Assembly: GCA_916610825.1 (NCBI GenBank)
Contig: OU744452.1
Coordinates: forward strand, 5,119,543-5,183,542
From: Haliclystus octoradiatus
Taxonomy: Eukaryota > Cnidaria > Staurozoa > Stauromedusae > Haliclystidae
DNA length: 64,000 bases
Reading direction: 5' to 3'
Part shown: positions 36,101 to 51,100 of the stretch, piece by piece
How positions within the stretch are numbered: position 1 is the stretch's first letter
How the letters are laid out: every line of letters begins with the position of its first letter
Notes under the pieces: model-generated
What the model was told of the DNA's origin: nothing
The model's input: the letters and a program-made list of their open reading frames with translations, nothing else
Database searches by the model: none
Translations under genes and position numbers: made by a program

Positions 36101-39100
36101 TTCACATTATTGCAAAATGGGTATAACATGTGTATACTAACTAGTGTATACAGATTATTATAAAAGTTTGTATGTTCTTAAAGGGTTACCACATACTTGC
36201 CATGTTTGTATTCATATTTACTAAACGAGAAAATGTTGGGAGACACGAGTGAAGCGCTAAAATGTCACGAGCTCCGAGCGAGTGATTTTTAGCTTCCCGA
36301 GTGTCTCCCAACATTTTCTCGTTTAGTAAATATGAATACAAACATTTGCAAGCATGTGGTAACCCTTTTCTAAAATAAAACATGTCGGAATCTCATTCGA
36401 CGGCAAATTTTCAATTCATGAATTCACAATTTAAAATTCAATTTCAATTCATAAACCTAGCATGAAGAGATTCCCACAACAAGATAGATTTTGTCGAATA
36501 AAGAAAGACATATACAAGAACGTCTGTAATACAAGTGGTACAATAGTTCTTTAGCAAATTAATGCAGTAATTGTTATTTAAATTTTAGGTTTACCTTGAA
36601 ACAGCGTAGCCTATAATTGTCTTTCATTCTGTGTTTTTATTTTGCATGTTACACGACCAATAACTCATTTACCACGCTTTTCGATAAATAAAAAACATCT
36701 TGAGCTAAATGTCGTTTTGTAAATCGTAGCCATTATTGAGATATTTATTGGATTGTTATCAAAAAGCTATAAATTCTGTATTTTATCACAGATCAAAAAC
36801 TTTTTGAAACTTGCGGTTTTTCCCGGTTTTCGGAGCCATGTTTTACCCTAGGATTTCATGCACGCTCTTTCGACCAATCAGATCGCAGAAAACCTTCGTG
36901 ATATTTTAGAAAGCGATTTGATACGCCTGTTCGGATAACACCACGGAAACACGGAAATCGATTTCGAATGATGAGCCAAATAGTTAAAATTCTATCTTCT
37001 TTTTTAATGAACTTTGCAATTTTGATTCATCTCTAGCATTTGTGATAATCGGATCTGAGTTGATTACCTTCTGGTGTTAGTGCTCTGTTCTAATAATGCA
37101 TACTTCATGCTGACATGAACAACACCTGTGTGACAAGCTGGTCAAACCAGTAACACAATAATTAATTTTTGTGAATTATCTAATTATCTTCATCTCTATT
37201 TGATTTGCTCATCAACCAAACAAATTGTTTCTGACGGTCTTGAAATGGCTGCTTCTATGTACAGTCAATATTGCATAATATGTTATCGATGGGGCCCTGA
37301 AAAGAATAGCCCATTGCTTGATTAACGTGATGCCCGCTTTTGAAACAACAATAGAAATAAACATAATAGAGAGTAAACAAAAGAAAAGGTTGCAGAGATT
37401 TTACAATGATAGGCCGACTTTTCCCCGTAGGCCTACATAGTTTCATAAAGGAATATAAATTAAAAACGCTGTTCATACAACTTATTTTTGTTAAACTAGC
37501 TCAAATTAAATTATTAAATTGCAATAATATCTTTCTGTTTTCAATTAACTTACTATATAAATGAATAAATGATTACAACTCTTTTTATTCATGTCTCAAG
37601 TTTATCTATCGAAGTTGAAATCACGTGACTGCCTTTATGCCTACCATCAAATTCTTAATTTAAAATTTGTAATCCAATATCTCACTGCTTTCAGACATAC
37701 AATTTACGATTCTTGCGATGTAAAAATGCCAGATTGAATAACGACTCAGTTCATATAATTTAGATTCTCTTTATTATGATAATGGTTTGCCGTGTCTGCT
37801 GACATAATAGGGAGAGGTGCTAAGGGTTACAATGGCTGTTAGTCAGAGCTCTTTGATACAACAGACACAGCCGTACAGTAAGATAGCAAGAGGCGTAAGA
37901 GGATGGTTATGTGGTAGGCCTACAGTTTACACACATATAGATTTACAAGAAATTAATAATAATAGACAATTATACAATGATGTGTACAATATAAAACCAC
38001 TACATAACCCCCGGCAAGACAGAGTCACAATAAAGCATGTCTCTCTGTTAAAATAATCTAACCCAGCAAGTCGAATTAAAATCATTATAATAGATTGGAG
38101 TTCATTGAATAATTAAAAAAAAACAGGTGAAACAGTTGAAGCGAAAGAACATTTTCTAATGATAGCTTTAAAATATGTTATCTGAATCATCACTAACTGA
38201 ATTTTTTTATAAGCATTTTGGCGTGCGATCAATCAGAGGTCTGTGATGTGCCTTATAATACAATCCATGTTAAAAACTCTCCGAATTCCTTATCAGAATG
38301 TTTGGAAATAGTATCATTCTAATCACCTTGCCTTGATCTAGTTTTTTTTGGCTTGCTGTTTTAGTTTTGTTCTGTTGTATCAAAGCAAAATGTTTCTTTT
38401 TGTTTTGCAGTCTTAGCAGCTTTCCTTCACAAGGTCAAAAAATAAAAAAACAATTTCTTATCAGAAAAAGTTCAAAGAGTAAATGAGAATGGAACTACAT
38501 TAATTTATTCATGTTTATAATAGAGCAATTTATTGTTTTTGCAATCTTACTAACAGTTCAAAAAATAACCAGCGTGCTTTTTCTTGTGCTACTGCGCATG
38601 CGTCATCAGAATGAGAAAAGAAGATAAGTCATTTTCAATTGTTCTATTGCTATGAAAGTTCGTTTTGATGCGAAAAAATTTTGGGGTTCAGATTATCAAA
38701 CCAACAAACTTAATTTCTTGTGAAAAGTAAAACATTTATACGGGCGGTTCAGATGAAATCATGAAACCCACCGGTTCTGTTTGATTGAAAATCTGACCCC
38801 CCGATATTTTTTTGCATCAAAACGAGATGATTTTAAAATAGCTTTTGAGTCCAATTCTCCGTGATTCTGCCGTGTCAGAACAGATCAAAATGTTTGGAAA
38901 TGATCGATATTGGATCAACAAAGATAGACTTTTGAGGATGTTATTGATGTTGGACGAATATGTTGTTTTTAAAATTTGAATTATTCTATACTTGAGGATG
39001 TTAAATACATTTTATTTGGTTGATTTTCACAAAGGTAAGATAATATTATAACCTGTTTAAAACTCTTTAAAACACAAATCCGAGTTAGGCTATCTTGGTT

Positions 39101-42100
39101 CTATTATAATATCTTGGTGCCGTTATCAACAGTTTCTACTGTATAAAAGTAAACAATAAAATAGTACATTTTTACTAAATAAAACACGGAAGCAATTTTG
39201 ACATGCTGGCACTGATGAGAAGGTTAGAAATCATAATTTTTTTTATTATCTGCTATTTCTCACTTGGGATCTCACCATGGATTTCCCCGATCCAACCCAG
39301 CAACGTGGGTCACTCATTGCTAGTTATTTTATAATTTGTAGATGGTGGCCGGCAAAGATATGTCATCCTGACACCATACCAGAACGTATCATGAATCTTC
39401 ATCATGACCTTGGTGAATTTCCTGTCATGTTCTTTGGCTCTCATGATTACTGTTGGCTTCATTCAAGGCGGGTCTTTGCTTACCAAGATGGTGACAGTGG
39501 GGTGGCCCAATCAAAAAGTAGTACTATCAAAATTCAATTTCTTAAAGGTGAGATCATCATCATTGTCATCATTTATTCAGAACCTGATAAGCTTGAACTT
39601 TGTGACAGCAACGCCTCTGAAAATTGTCAAGACAACAAAGCAAATATTTTGTAATCGCAAAAGTAATTTGGAAAGCAACGTCAATTAATTCCTCTCAAAT
39701 AGTACTCGTCACTTCAAAAAGTAATTAATTAGATTACTTAGTACTTTTCTCAAAAAAGTAACTAATTACTCCTAAAATTACTTTAAAAGTAACGAGTAGC
39801 ACGTTACTTTAGTAAAGAGTATTTACAACACTGGCAAAATATACAGTCAAAAATGTTATGACCTCTATACAGTGACCACCTGTCTATAATGGCCACTCTT
39901 GGTATGTCTACAATTTAGTATCAGCTGCAACTGAGTTTTTCTGCGGTATTGTCTTATATTTCCCAAAGGAGAACGGGGAGATAAAATCTGTCTATATTTT
40001 CAATTAAAATGATTGTTGTTTATCCCCCTGGAGAACAATGGAGTTGAGAAATTACGAGGGAGATTATCTTCTACTTGATGAAAAGGTTCCATCAGCAGCA
40101 TTACTCATGTGAAAAAAATCCTTGAATTCATGAATAGTTCATGAATGTGAAATTGCCCAAATGTGAAAGAACATTTCATGAACAGTTCATGAACTTTCAT
40201 GAACTTTCGTGAACGTGAAATTGCCCAGAAGTTAATGAACGCCTCATGAACAGTTCATGAGCTTTCATGATCGTGAAATTGCCCGAAAAATAATGAACAC
40301 TTCATAAAGACCGTGAACAGTTTGTGCACTTTTATGAATGTTAAATTGCCCAAAAGTTGATGAACACATGGGGGATTCCATTAGAAGTGATTCCAGAAAT
40401 TTTACAAGCGTTAAAATAAAGCAAGGAATTCAGACAAAATTCAAGTGTTTTCTTCAAAATAGATACTTTTACCAGATGTGCAATATAGAAGATACTGGTG
40501 CTATGTAGATGATACTCTTGCAATAGTAGCAGACAGGTACAGTGTCTTAACACTTCTCAATAATCTCAACTCTGCTGATGATAATATAACATTGACTGGC
40601 CTTTTGAAAACAATGTTAAATTGTGCTTTTCAATATTGTGTTCGACTGAAGAACTTTTTAACCATGAATGTAAGAACATTAGAAATACTTTTAATTTACT
40701 CAAATATCCCGTTACTCTTTCAACCAATTTATTATCCTGTTTCAATTTTAATTATTGTACTGATTTTATAAAGCCTCATGTTCAAGTGTGACTTGTGCAG
40801 TACAGTTATGTTGGCTTTACTCGCCGGCACCTTCATCAACGGATCGATGGACATAAATCTAAAGACATTGGGCGCCAATCGAAAGACCACGGTTTAGATG
40901 CAGAGCACGCCTCCTAATACTTCTGCGTTCTGAAATAATGCCGAAGTAGAATGGACTGCCTAATGTACGGGAATGTTTTTATTAGTGAAATCAAACCGTC
41001 CCTAAACAGGCAATCCGATTCCATCAAAGCAAAACTATTTTTAAGTAGTTATTTTAATAGTAAACCATTTATTATGATTGTAAATTTCACCCTGTAAATA
41101 AATAGAACTTAATTTTTGTAAACCATAACTTGAAAATGGCTAACGAATGCAGCCGAAACATTAAGAATAAAAATTCACCATTGCCACTGACGTTTTTGAT
41201 CAAATGTTTTACCAAGAAGCTTTCTTCAGAATAATATTTGTGAAGTTTAACATCTTAAGAGCATGATGAGAGTGATTGTATTCTTCTTTATGCCAACACT
41301 TTGCAAAAATTTACAAATGTTCATCTCTAATAAGCAAAATGGCGAGCGTCCCTGTCAGTCAGACACAGACCTTAAACTTGCTGTAATTTATTTATATTTG
41401 AATTATTGTGAATGTGATGTGATGTGATGTGATATATATTTGATCATAAAAGCAGAAATATATTACAAATGCTATGAATTTATGACCAGGGTCAACCCTT
41501 AAGCAAATCTGCTTGTTTGTTTGGGTGACCCTATAGTTACAATATATATTGTTTTACAGTAATATAATGTTCCATATAAAGTACTGTAACTTTGAATACA
41601 CTAATGAATGATAATAATAAAGAATAAATCAATACATTTTTTTTTTGGGCTTAGCATTTTCTATACTAATACATTGATAATTGAGTACAGGTTTTAAAAA
41701 CACTATTTCAAAATAAAAGAAAAAGCTCAGAAAAGAGTAACAAAATATTGGAAATTAGGTTAAACAAGCTTCGCATATGTAGCAGTTCCGTTCACAACAA
41801 GTTGTGCAGTATTTTCCAATCAGATGTTTTTTAAGATTCTTAGTGAAACCAGAGATCGGTAGCTGCAAGTCAAAATCGAAAGAATTCCACAAGGCTGGGA
41901 AATGATACGGAGGTAAACATTGGAGTATAGAAGATCTGGCAAACGGTACAATGAAAACATTGTTTTGTCGGCGATGTTTTTGTTGAAATTTAAAAATGGC
42001 AGACATTGAAATTGGACATTTGTTTTTGATGACTGAGTGCAGCAGTGCGAAAACTTTTACAATGTACAAATCATCTATTTTCAAAAGTTGTAGACTTTTA

Positions 42101-45100
42101 AATAGGGGCTCAGAATGTGTGAGCCTTGGCTTGGACATAATTACCCTGACACATGTTTTTTGCAGTACCATTAAGGGCTTAATTTGTGCACTATTTCCCC
42201 AGATTTCCAGTGCATATTCTAGATGCGGTTTTACAATGGCATTGTATATCTGCAGTTTGTGATTGAAATTTAAATAGTTTTTAATCCGAATAATAGAATA
42301 GATGCTTTGTCGTAATTTTATTCGCACATGGTCGATGTGAGCGCGCCAATTTAATTTGTTGTCTATAAATACTCCAAGAAATTTCACAGCTTTTGTTTTG
42401 AAATCTGTGCCACAACGTTCTAATAATTGATTTCCAATACAAATTTTAAAATTTTCGAATTTCACATTTCCAAAGAGAATAAATTTGCATTTCCCAGCAT
42501 TTATGGTAAGTTTATTTGCAGCAAACCATTCAGCAACACGACTTAGTTCGTAATTGACATCAATTTCAAAGTTGACAATATCATTTCCAGCTAACTGCAA
42601 AGTAGTGTCATCAGCAAAAAGGTTGACATCAAATTTTGTACAAAGAGGAAGGTCATTTATGAATATTAAAAACAAAAGTGGGCCTAAGATACTACCCTGT
42701 GGTACACCACAAGGAATCTTACAAGGCAGGGTTGACATAGTGCCATCAAAAAACAAATATTGAGAGCGATCTTTCAAATAATTATCAAACCATAGTAGCG
42801 ACATATCATCCAAACCGTAGTGCGACAATTTTGAAAGTAATATGTCATGAGACACAGTATCAAAAGCTTTTTTGAGATCCAAGAAAAGGCCAACATGATA
42901 TTTTTCATTAGAAGTTTTGAAATGATTGTTTAGAAAATTCGAAATACAATGAACTGGATTGTGGAATTTGCGGAAACCAAATTGAAATTTGGATAAAAAA
43001 TTATCTGAAAAATATGTATAGAGCTGATTGTATATAACACGTTCCAGGACCTTTGAAAAAGTGGGAAGGATTGAAATCGGCCTGTAATTTGAAAAGTTGT
43101 GTTTATCTCCTGCTTTAAATAATGGTAATACTTTAGCACATTTATATAAATGAGGTACGTAACCGGATTTAATTGACAGATTGATCAGGTAGGTTAATGG
43201 AAAAATCAAAGGATCTTTGATTGACTTTAAACATTTATTGGAGATATGATCAAGGCCAGTACTGCTTTTGTTCTGCATTCTTGAAATAATTTTATCTACA
43301 GAATTAGCTGTTACAAACTTAAAACTGAATTTACAGTTTACTCCCACCGGCAGATGTTGAGAAAAGTCGGTATTTGCTTGATGTTGATTAATAAGATTTT
43401 GTCCTATTGTAGCGAAAAAAAAGTTAAAACTATTAGCAATGGTTGATTTGTCAGCAATTTTTCTATTATCAATGTTGAAGAAAGAAGGGTATCGATTGCA
43501 TTTTTTTTTCCGATTTAATAATTGATTGGTGGCTTGCCACATTTTCTTTGCGTCTGATTTGTAACATTGGTAAAAAGAAGTCCAGTACAAAGTTTTGGAT
43601 TTCCGAAGCAATTTATTATAAATTTTGTTATAATTAGTATAATGATTTTTAAGGGATTCGCTTTTATGTAAAATAAACTGTTTGTACAGATTGTATTTTT
43701 TGGAACGAGAAACCAGAAGACCTTTAGTTATCCAAGGTTCCTTTTTGTGAAAATTTTTGTTAAAATTTTTGGATTGTAGGGGACAAGCAATGTCTAGACA
43801 CTCTTGGATCTGATTTTGAAATGTAGCGAATGCTTCGTGTGGATCACTAGGTAAAAACCAATCTTGCCCGCAGAGAAGGGATTTAAATATTTCAACATTT
43901 TTGGGCGACATACAACGGAAAGAAATTTGCTTCTGTTTTGGTGTGGAGAGAGAACCTAATGATAAATATGGTGCAAGATGGTCCGAAATTTCAGTAATTA
44001 TAACGCCGGCATTAATTTGGCCTTTAAAATTTGAGAAAATGTTATCAATTAATGTACAAGATTTTGAAGTGATTCGTGTTGGGTCGATAATAAGGGGGAT
44101 CATCTTGACAGCTAAAAATTGATCAAGGAGTTGACTGGAAGAAGGAGTATTTTTCAACAGGTCAACATTGAAATCACCGGCAATAAAAATTGCTTTGTTT
44201 TTCAGCTTTTTTATAATATTGCTTATATAAGCCAAACTGTTGCTTAATATCGCTCGAGGAGGAATATAAATAGAAAAATAGTAACATTTAGGAGTTTCAA
44301 TTGCAATCAATTCTAGATCATCGTTCATAATCGAATGATCGGGGCATTTTGTGAATTCAATTGAACTATGGACCAGGATACCAACACCTCCTCCTCTCTT
44401 TTTATCTCTTTCATAAGATACCTTGACATAATTTTCAAAAGTGCATTCACTGGAATTTTGCCAAATTTCCTGTAAAGCTAGAATTTTTATGTTGGTTTTT
44501 GATAGAAATGCAGCCACCGACTCATAGTGTTTCAAAAGACTTCTAACATTCTGAGATCCAATTGTCAAGTCAGAAAGTGGGACATCAGTGGGGTCAACAT
44601 AACCTAGTCTGTTTACCGTATCAATTACAGCATCGTCTGAGTCAACAGTCAACATGGTAGTATATGTATATGCTTAGAAAGATTATAAACAGAAGCTAAA
44701 GTTTTGAAATTTAAATATAAATTAATAAAAGAAATAGAGTAGAAAGTTTGTAAACACATAAATAAAATTACTTATCGTAAAGTTCATTCACAAAAATATT
44801 CCTCACTTGTAGTTCCGTTCCGTTTGAAATTGATTGTGATGAGTGAAATTGATTACTTAACTACAAACCCAAACCGGCACCAACCAAAACCAACTGACAC
44901 TTTGAATGGATTCTGAATTATTGTGAATGGATTCCTTTTCAAAGAAAAAGTCAGTAGCAACAATTTATTAATTTTATTTGGAACAACGTTTCTGTCAGAT
45001 AGAACTTCTGCCATTTTCAAGTTAAAATACAATTACTTTTTCTACATATTTATACTAAAATTAACAATAGAATATATATATATATATATATTTAGAACAT

Positions 45101-48100
45101 ATCGAGGATCTGCTACGATTTATTCTTGCAATTTGATTGGTTAACGCCAATAACGCCATTTCACCATAGCCGAGCTTGACCCCGTCGATTTCAAGAAATT
45201 TATGAAATTACCAAACAACCGATAATTATTTAAATATGGCATTATAAACTGGCAAGTAATAAAAAGTAAAAAGCAAATACAGTGAATATTTGTAGAGTCA
45301 TATACAATTTCATTGAGTTACTGTTTCATGCAGTGCCTCAGTTGTTCAAAATGAATCAAATGGCTCTGGCTGAAATATGTAAGCTAGTAAACAAACATGT
45401 TTAAAATGTATAGAAATATTTTGCACAAATTAACAATTCAAAAACAATTTGCCTAACTTTTACAGTATTGATAATTGTAAAAACATAACATAACTTCATT
45501 TAATTAACACATTCCCTCGTCCTTTTATGGCCAGTTTTTTCAAGTTCCTAGATATAAGTATAAGCACTAACTGGCATAGAAAGGAAAGCTTTAGATAAGC
45601 TATCAAAACCAAACAAATTCAACCGCTAAAATTTCAAATAATTAAACCTTTTCTCCAAATGAAAGTTAGCAACATTAGATAATCAGTTAGCTAAAAAGTT
45701 ATCAAAAATTCAATAATCTGCTCTTTTAAATAGGCAATTAGCAAACATTTAGTCAATAAATCTTTCTTAGTTTCATTTCTTTCTTCACGTTGACGGCTTT
45801 TTACGAAATTCTTCAAATTATAGGTAAGAAACATTTTCTTTCCTTTTCAAGTTTTTCCAGTCAGTTTTCCATAATGAATAACATACATAAGAACATACAA
45901 AATATTGTTTAAAGATAAGAATCCATGACTATGTAAGAAAACGATGTTACACATCCATTCTTTTAATTTCAAAAAGAGAAATATAAATTTCCCGATATCA
46001 ATTTTTCCTCGCAGCTTTTAGTTGATTTAAAAAAGACAAAGTGTAAAGCTCTCGACTCAGCCTTCTTCCGGTGACGTCACGAAAATAGGAGAATTGCATA
46101 CTTGATCATGGATTGTAAAGATCAGAAAATGCTCTGGAAAAACGTACAAAACATTCACAAATCGGGGTTGGCTATGTTCTAAACCAAATAGTTCATACTT
46201 TCCGTGAACTATGCTCTGATAGCACCACTCGAGTCACTTCAGGAGAAAACTCGAAGGCGAAAATTACTCGCCGAGGCGGCTCGTAATTTTCTGATGCCTT
46301 CTCGTTTTCTCCTTACGTGCCTCTCGTGGTGCTATCAGAGCATAGTTCACGGAAAGTATGAACTATTTGTTTAATATTACATGATCAAAACACCAAGGAC
46401 TTGATAGAATCTTGCTGGGTGCTCAGGGAGAGTTTAATTTCTTTTATATATAGCATTTCATAAATTAAGCAATCCCTTTTAGATTGACTTTTTCTAAGAG
46501 TTTTAAAACAATTAGATATTGACTCAGTTACTGGGATAGGCCTACCATGACTTTTCAGATGTTTGCCAATATTGGAATAGCGATGGTCGTCTATGCGTTC
46601 GTGTAGGTGGCATGCACAGATCACATTTAAAATGATAGATGACACAATGCTGGTTAACAATAGATGGCTTGGTTTCAATTGTCCTGGGTTCATCTATTCC
46701 TTCTTTTTGTCACTCTTTATTTGTAAGAAATAATTAATTGATCAAAATTTGCCTGGATGTTGATGCCCTATTCAAAAATATCTTCCGATGTGTCAGTCAG
46801 ACACGATTGAATCGCCCACATCATGAACATTTCATGAACTTTCATGAACATTTAGGCAATTTGACGATCATGAATGATGCTGAACTCTCTCATAGTGTAG
46901 TGGCCACATCTGCAATAATGTTTTTATTTGTTTAACATCCAGCTCTCACTGAAGCAAAAGAAGCACATATTACATTAAGAGAAGAAAAACAGCAGCGAGA
47001 AGCAACTCTATTAGCAAGAAAACCTCCTAGCTATAAACATTTGAAGGTAAATCCAATGTGTTGTACTTGTATGATTTGTATTTGTATGATCTGACTTTGT
47101 ATTACAATATGCGTATGTGTATTTATAGCTGGGGGATGCTGCACATATACTTTGTAAATAAGTAAACTTTGTGGAAAAATAATGGTTACCGGTTTAACAG
47201 TAGCCTAGCTCCACAAGGCCCATTATTTTGCTACTCTACATCTTGGCCTTGTAAATTTTCAGCAAATGAAATGATGCGCTTGCAACGTTGTGTCATCTGT
47301 TTTATAAGCAGAATACGATAGACCACTTGGGAAAAACACGTGTAATTTTACTAATTTACATGTGAAATGAAGTGTCCAGCGATGTGCAAATAATTTTTAT
47401 CGCCTTTTCAATTCACAAAGATGTCACTAATTATTTCACGAGTTAAAAAATAGACTAATAACCACCTAATGTTGCACATGCTAAGCTGTGATTGGTCATT
47501 CTGATTTTTTTTATGAGCGCATCACTTAATTTGCTAAGAAGCTACATGTCCCTATACGAACCGGCTGTTGGTAAAGTGCAGTACAGGGGCATGTGGCACA
47601 TGTCTAGTTTAGCAGCAAAGGTCATTTTATAGATTATAATTTTGTAATGGAATCTTGTAAGCTACAGCAGTAGAAAACTTTGACCTCTGTACTCCACTTT
47701 ACCAACAGCCAATTTTGTAGCCCGATCCGATAATTTCAAAATCCCCATTCTATATTATTCCGATATGGGTGGGGATTTAAGGAGATAAAGGAGCAATTGC
47801 CCCAGATCTGGAAACGTTTTCCTAGTAAATCTCGATTGAGAATTTGAGATTGGTTGTGAATATATCTTCAATAGCATTTCTGATAAGATTGTTAACAAGT
47901 TAACTTCAGAATGTCACAAAGGCGTTTGCATTCCGTCAACCACCTTGTCTGATTGAAACCTTCTGAAATTGAAGTTGAAAGGTTTCATATTTCTTCAGAC
48001 ATGTTACCAAAATTTTGAAAATTTGACTTAATTTATGATGGCATGAATTTCAAAACATAGAATATATAAAAACTAAAAAAATCATAATTTTAAATAAAAA

Positions 48101-51100
48101 GCAATCTTGATTATTGAAAACCTTCTAAATTAGTGATGGCCTTCCCGTGTCCAGGATCCTGCACTTGATTAACTTTTGTATTCTGTAGTGTTTACAGTGC
48201 CGAATTAACCATATGATACTGCAGGGAAGTGACTACGGCCCACTGATTTTATAGGCCCTCCATCATTCTGTACATTACTAATTAACATTAATTAAATAAT
48301 TGTTTTGAAATATTTGCAGTCTACTGTGTCATTGCATAATTTGTTTACAATTCAAATGAACTTCTCAATGACTTATTGACTATTGTTTGGGATGGTATTG
48401 CTTCCTGTTTAATGAGAGTAATGTCTTCATCATACACAAAGCATGAGTTGAGACACACACCTAACTGAACTCAACAGTACTGTTGTGTGTGACTTTAGGT
48501 GCCCGTTTAGATGATGGAAATTTCAGTAAATTTTATTTTATTTATGCTGGCCAAGTCTTGATTGCCTTGGAAAATTGGAAGAATTATATATTTGATATGG
48601 AAAAAGCATTATATTATTATTCCAAACTGTGAAAAATCCAGCTATGCACGTTTATTCATATTTATTTGTGCCATGTATAACACTTATTGATGCTTGAAGG
48701 ATGAAGCTGTCAAGTATTATGCATAGCTTCCTTGTCCAATGTGGTCAATGTTACTATAATATCTACATTTTTGGCTCTTACTTACATGCAAAATTATTTA
48801 ATACAGTATATAATTTTCAAGTTTTCTAAAATGTTCATTGCATTTGACTCAACAAGCTAATGAAGTAATGGAGTTGTTGGTGTTGTGGGACTACTATTTT
48901 GATGCGTTTATACTCTTGGGGATCAGACAGAGATAAACGATTTACCCCTTTAACACGTCACTAAATGAATCCCTCTTGCCTCAAGTGCCTTCAGCCCAAA
49001 ACTCGTTTACACGGCTCTGGTGTTTTAATTTGAGAATCATACTAATACATACACACCACATAAATATATATGTATCATGCTGTATCAATGTACTGTACAA
49101 GTTACTGGCTACCCACACGGAGAGGATGAATGGGTATATTGCCATGATATCAAAACCTTTATATACAAGTTGATGTTTATATGATGACAGGTCGATGTGT
49201 AAGAGGTTACATCGTACAGAGATACATTATCATTCCCAAGGTCAGGGTCAGACAAAAATGGGCCTTGGTGCAATGGTTAGGTTGTTGGACGTCGGATCGC
49301 AGGGTCTTGGGCTCAATCCCTGGGAGAAGCACTATTGGAGTATTGGTTGGCACCAAGAAAGGCATCCGGGCATTAACCTGACACTGACACATGCTCCAAA
49401 AACAATAACCAACTAACCAACCACCCCGGTAGAATAAGCTACTAGCTTAACCTGTTTGTGGTAAAATGATAAATTCAAAAAAAAGTAAATCCTGTAATCC
49501 TATGAGAAGATACGTTGTTACAAACAGAAGTTATTTATTAATACAATGAACAATGACATTTCGGTCAGTAGAGCCTATAATAACAGTACAATATATATTT
49601 TTCTTTTTCTCAGTGTAACCGTTATGTATCAGCTGTTCGAAGTATTCTGGAGCCATCGCTTCTTCCAATTTGTGAATGTTCAGAGACTGATACGAATCCT
49701 TGTGGACCAGAATCAAACTGTTTAAATCGAACAACTCAATTCGCATGTGCAGCAAAACAATGTCCTGCTAAAGATAAATGTCAAAATCAATTCTTTCAAA
49801 AAAACATCTACGCGAAATGTGCACCGTTTCGTTCTGTATCATGTGGATGGGGTCTCAAAAGTCAATGTGGTAAGTCTTACTACAGTGTTCAATTCAGTCA
49901 TGATATTCAGAAACAAACTGCCCAACTTTTACTGAATTAATATTTTTGGAAACATAAGTTCCTTCTATTTCACATCTCCTCTTCCTATATAGTGACCCAC
50001 TTTTGCAATATTTTCCTAGCTGGATAGCAATTATGACATCCCTGCATAGAAAGGAAAGAGCTCTCTCAAGCCCAACCATAGTTCACGGAAAGTGTGAACT
50101 TTTTGTTTAATATTATATACTCGTATTAATTTGTCACGCATACATTCAAACTTGTTGTAATATTCATCTCTGTAGAACAGCGCAGGTACCAAATATTTTT
50201 AAATCCGATCCTCCCAGGATCCGACAACAGGTTCAGCCTTTAGGAATCCTAGAAGCATTTCAACCTTTTCTTCTGATTTGTTTTATTGATGTTTGACCAG
50301 AAAATCATAAAAATATTGATTTTCTCCTGAATTTGCTCTAGTATCCATTCTACATTTAATACACACTTGATATGTTTGCTATTGTAGATATCAAACAAGG
50401 CCAATTCGTTGTTGAATACCAAGGTGAGCTTATAAACGAAAAGACATGCAAAGAACGGATTCAAACATATCACGATGAAGGCATCAGTGATTATTACTTT
50501 CTCGTCATCGATCGTGATTGCATCATTGATGCCTACCCTAAAGGCAACATGTCGCGTTTTATGAATCATAGCTGTGATCCTAATTGTGAGACACAAAAAT
50601 GGACGGTGAATGGAGAGATACGAGTTGGTCTGTTTGCTAACAAAGATATATCTAATGGTGATGACCTTACCTTTAATTATAACCTCGACTGTTTAGGTAA
50701 GAACAATATGAACATTATTTATTTCACAAACATTTTTATTCAAATTATAGTTTTTTTATTATGGTGACGTCACAAGCAGGGTCCGACAAAAGTGGAGGTC
50801 CTGGGGGCCTAGATCAAAGGTGTGAGAAGTCAGAATTTTCAGACTCAGAATCCGAAAAAGTCCTTTTAAAGGCGTTTGACTCCGAGCCTCGCTCCGAAAA
50901 TGTAAAAAAATATAGACTCCGACTCTAAAATATTCCAATCAAACTCTTCAAGAAAAAGTCAGAATATGGGTAAATTTTTCAACCCAGAATTGAGCAAACA
51001 TAGGTAGCCAATTTGACCTCATGTTGGAATATCTAGCAGACATGAGAATTTTCAGACTTTAAGCGGATTTCAGACTATTTTGGGTCTTGTGAAACTCTAG

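Noticed and set aside
37832-38056. A 75-codon frame in NSD intron 2 beginning [13 protein letters not shown]
   Set aside because: No known domain and no splice or codon evidence. It is left as chance or a repeat fragment.
44923-45144. Open frame next to the LINE as an ORF1
   Set aside because: It is on the opposite strand and outside the 16-bp target duplication, so it is not part of the element.
49259-49331. A functional tRNA gene
   Set aside because: The A and B boxes are present, but no cloverleaf with an anticodon stem can be drawn, and the body continues as a SINE.
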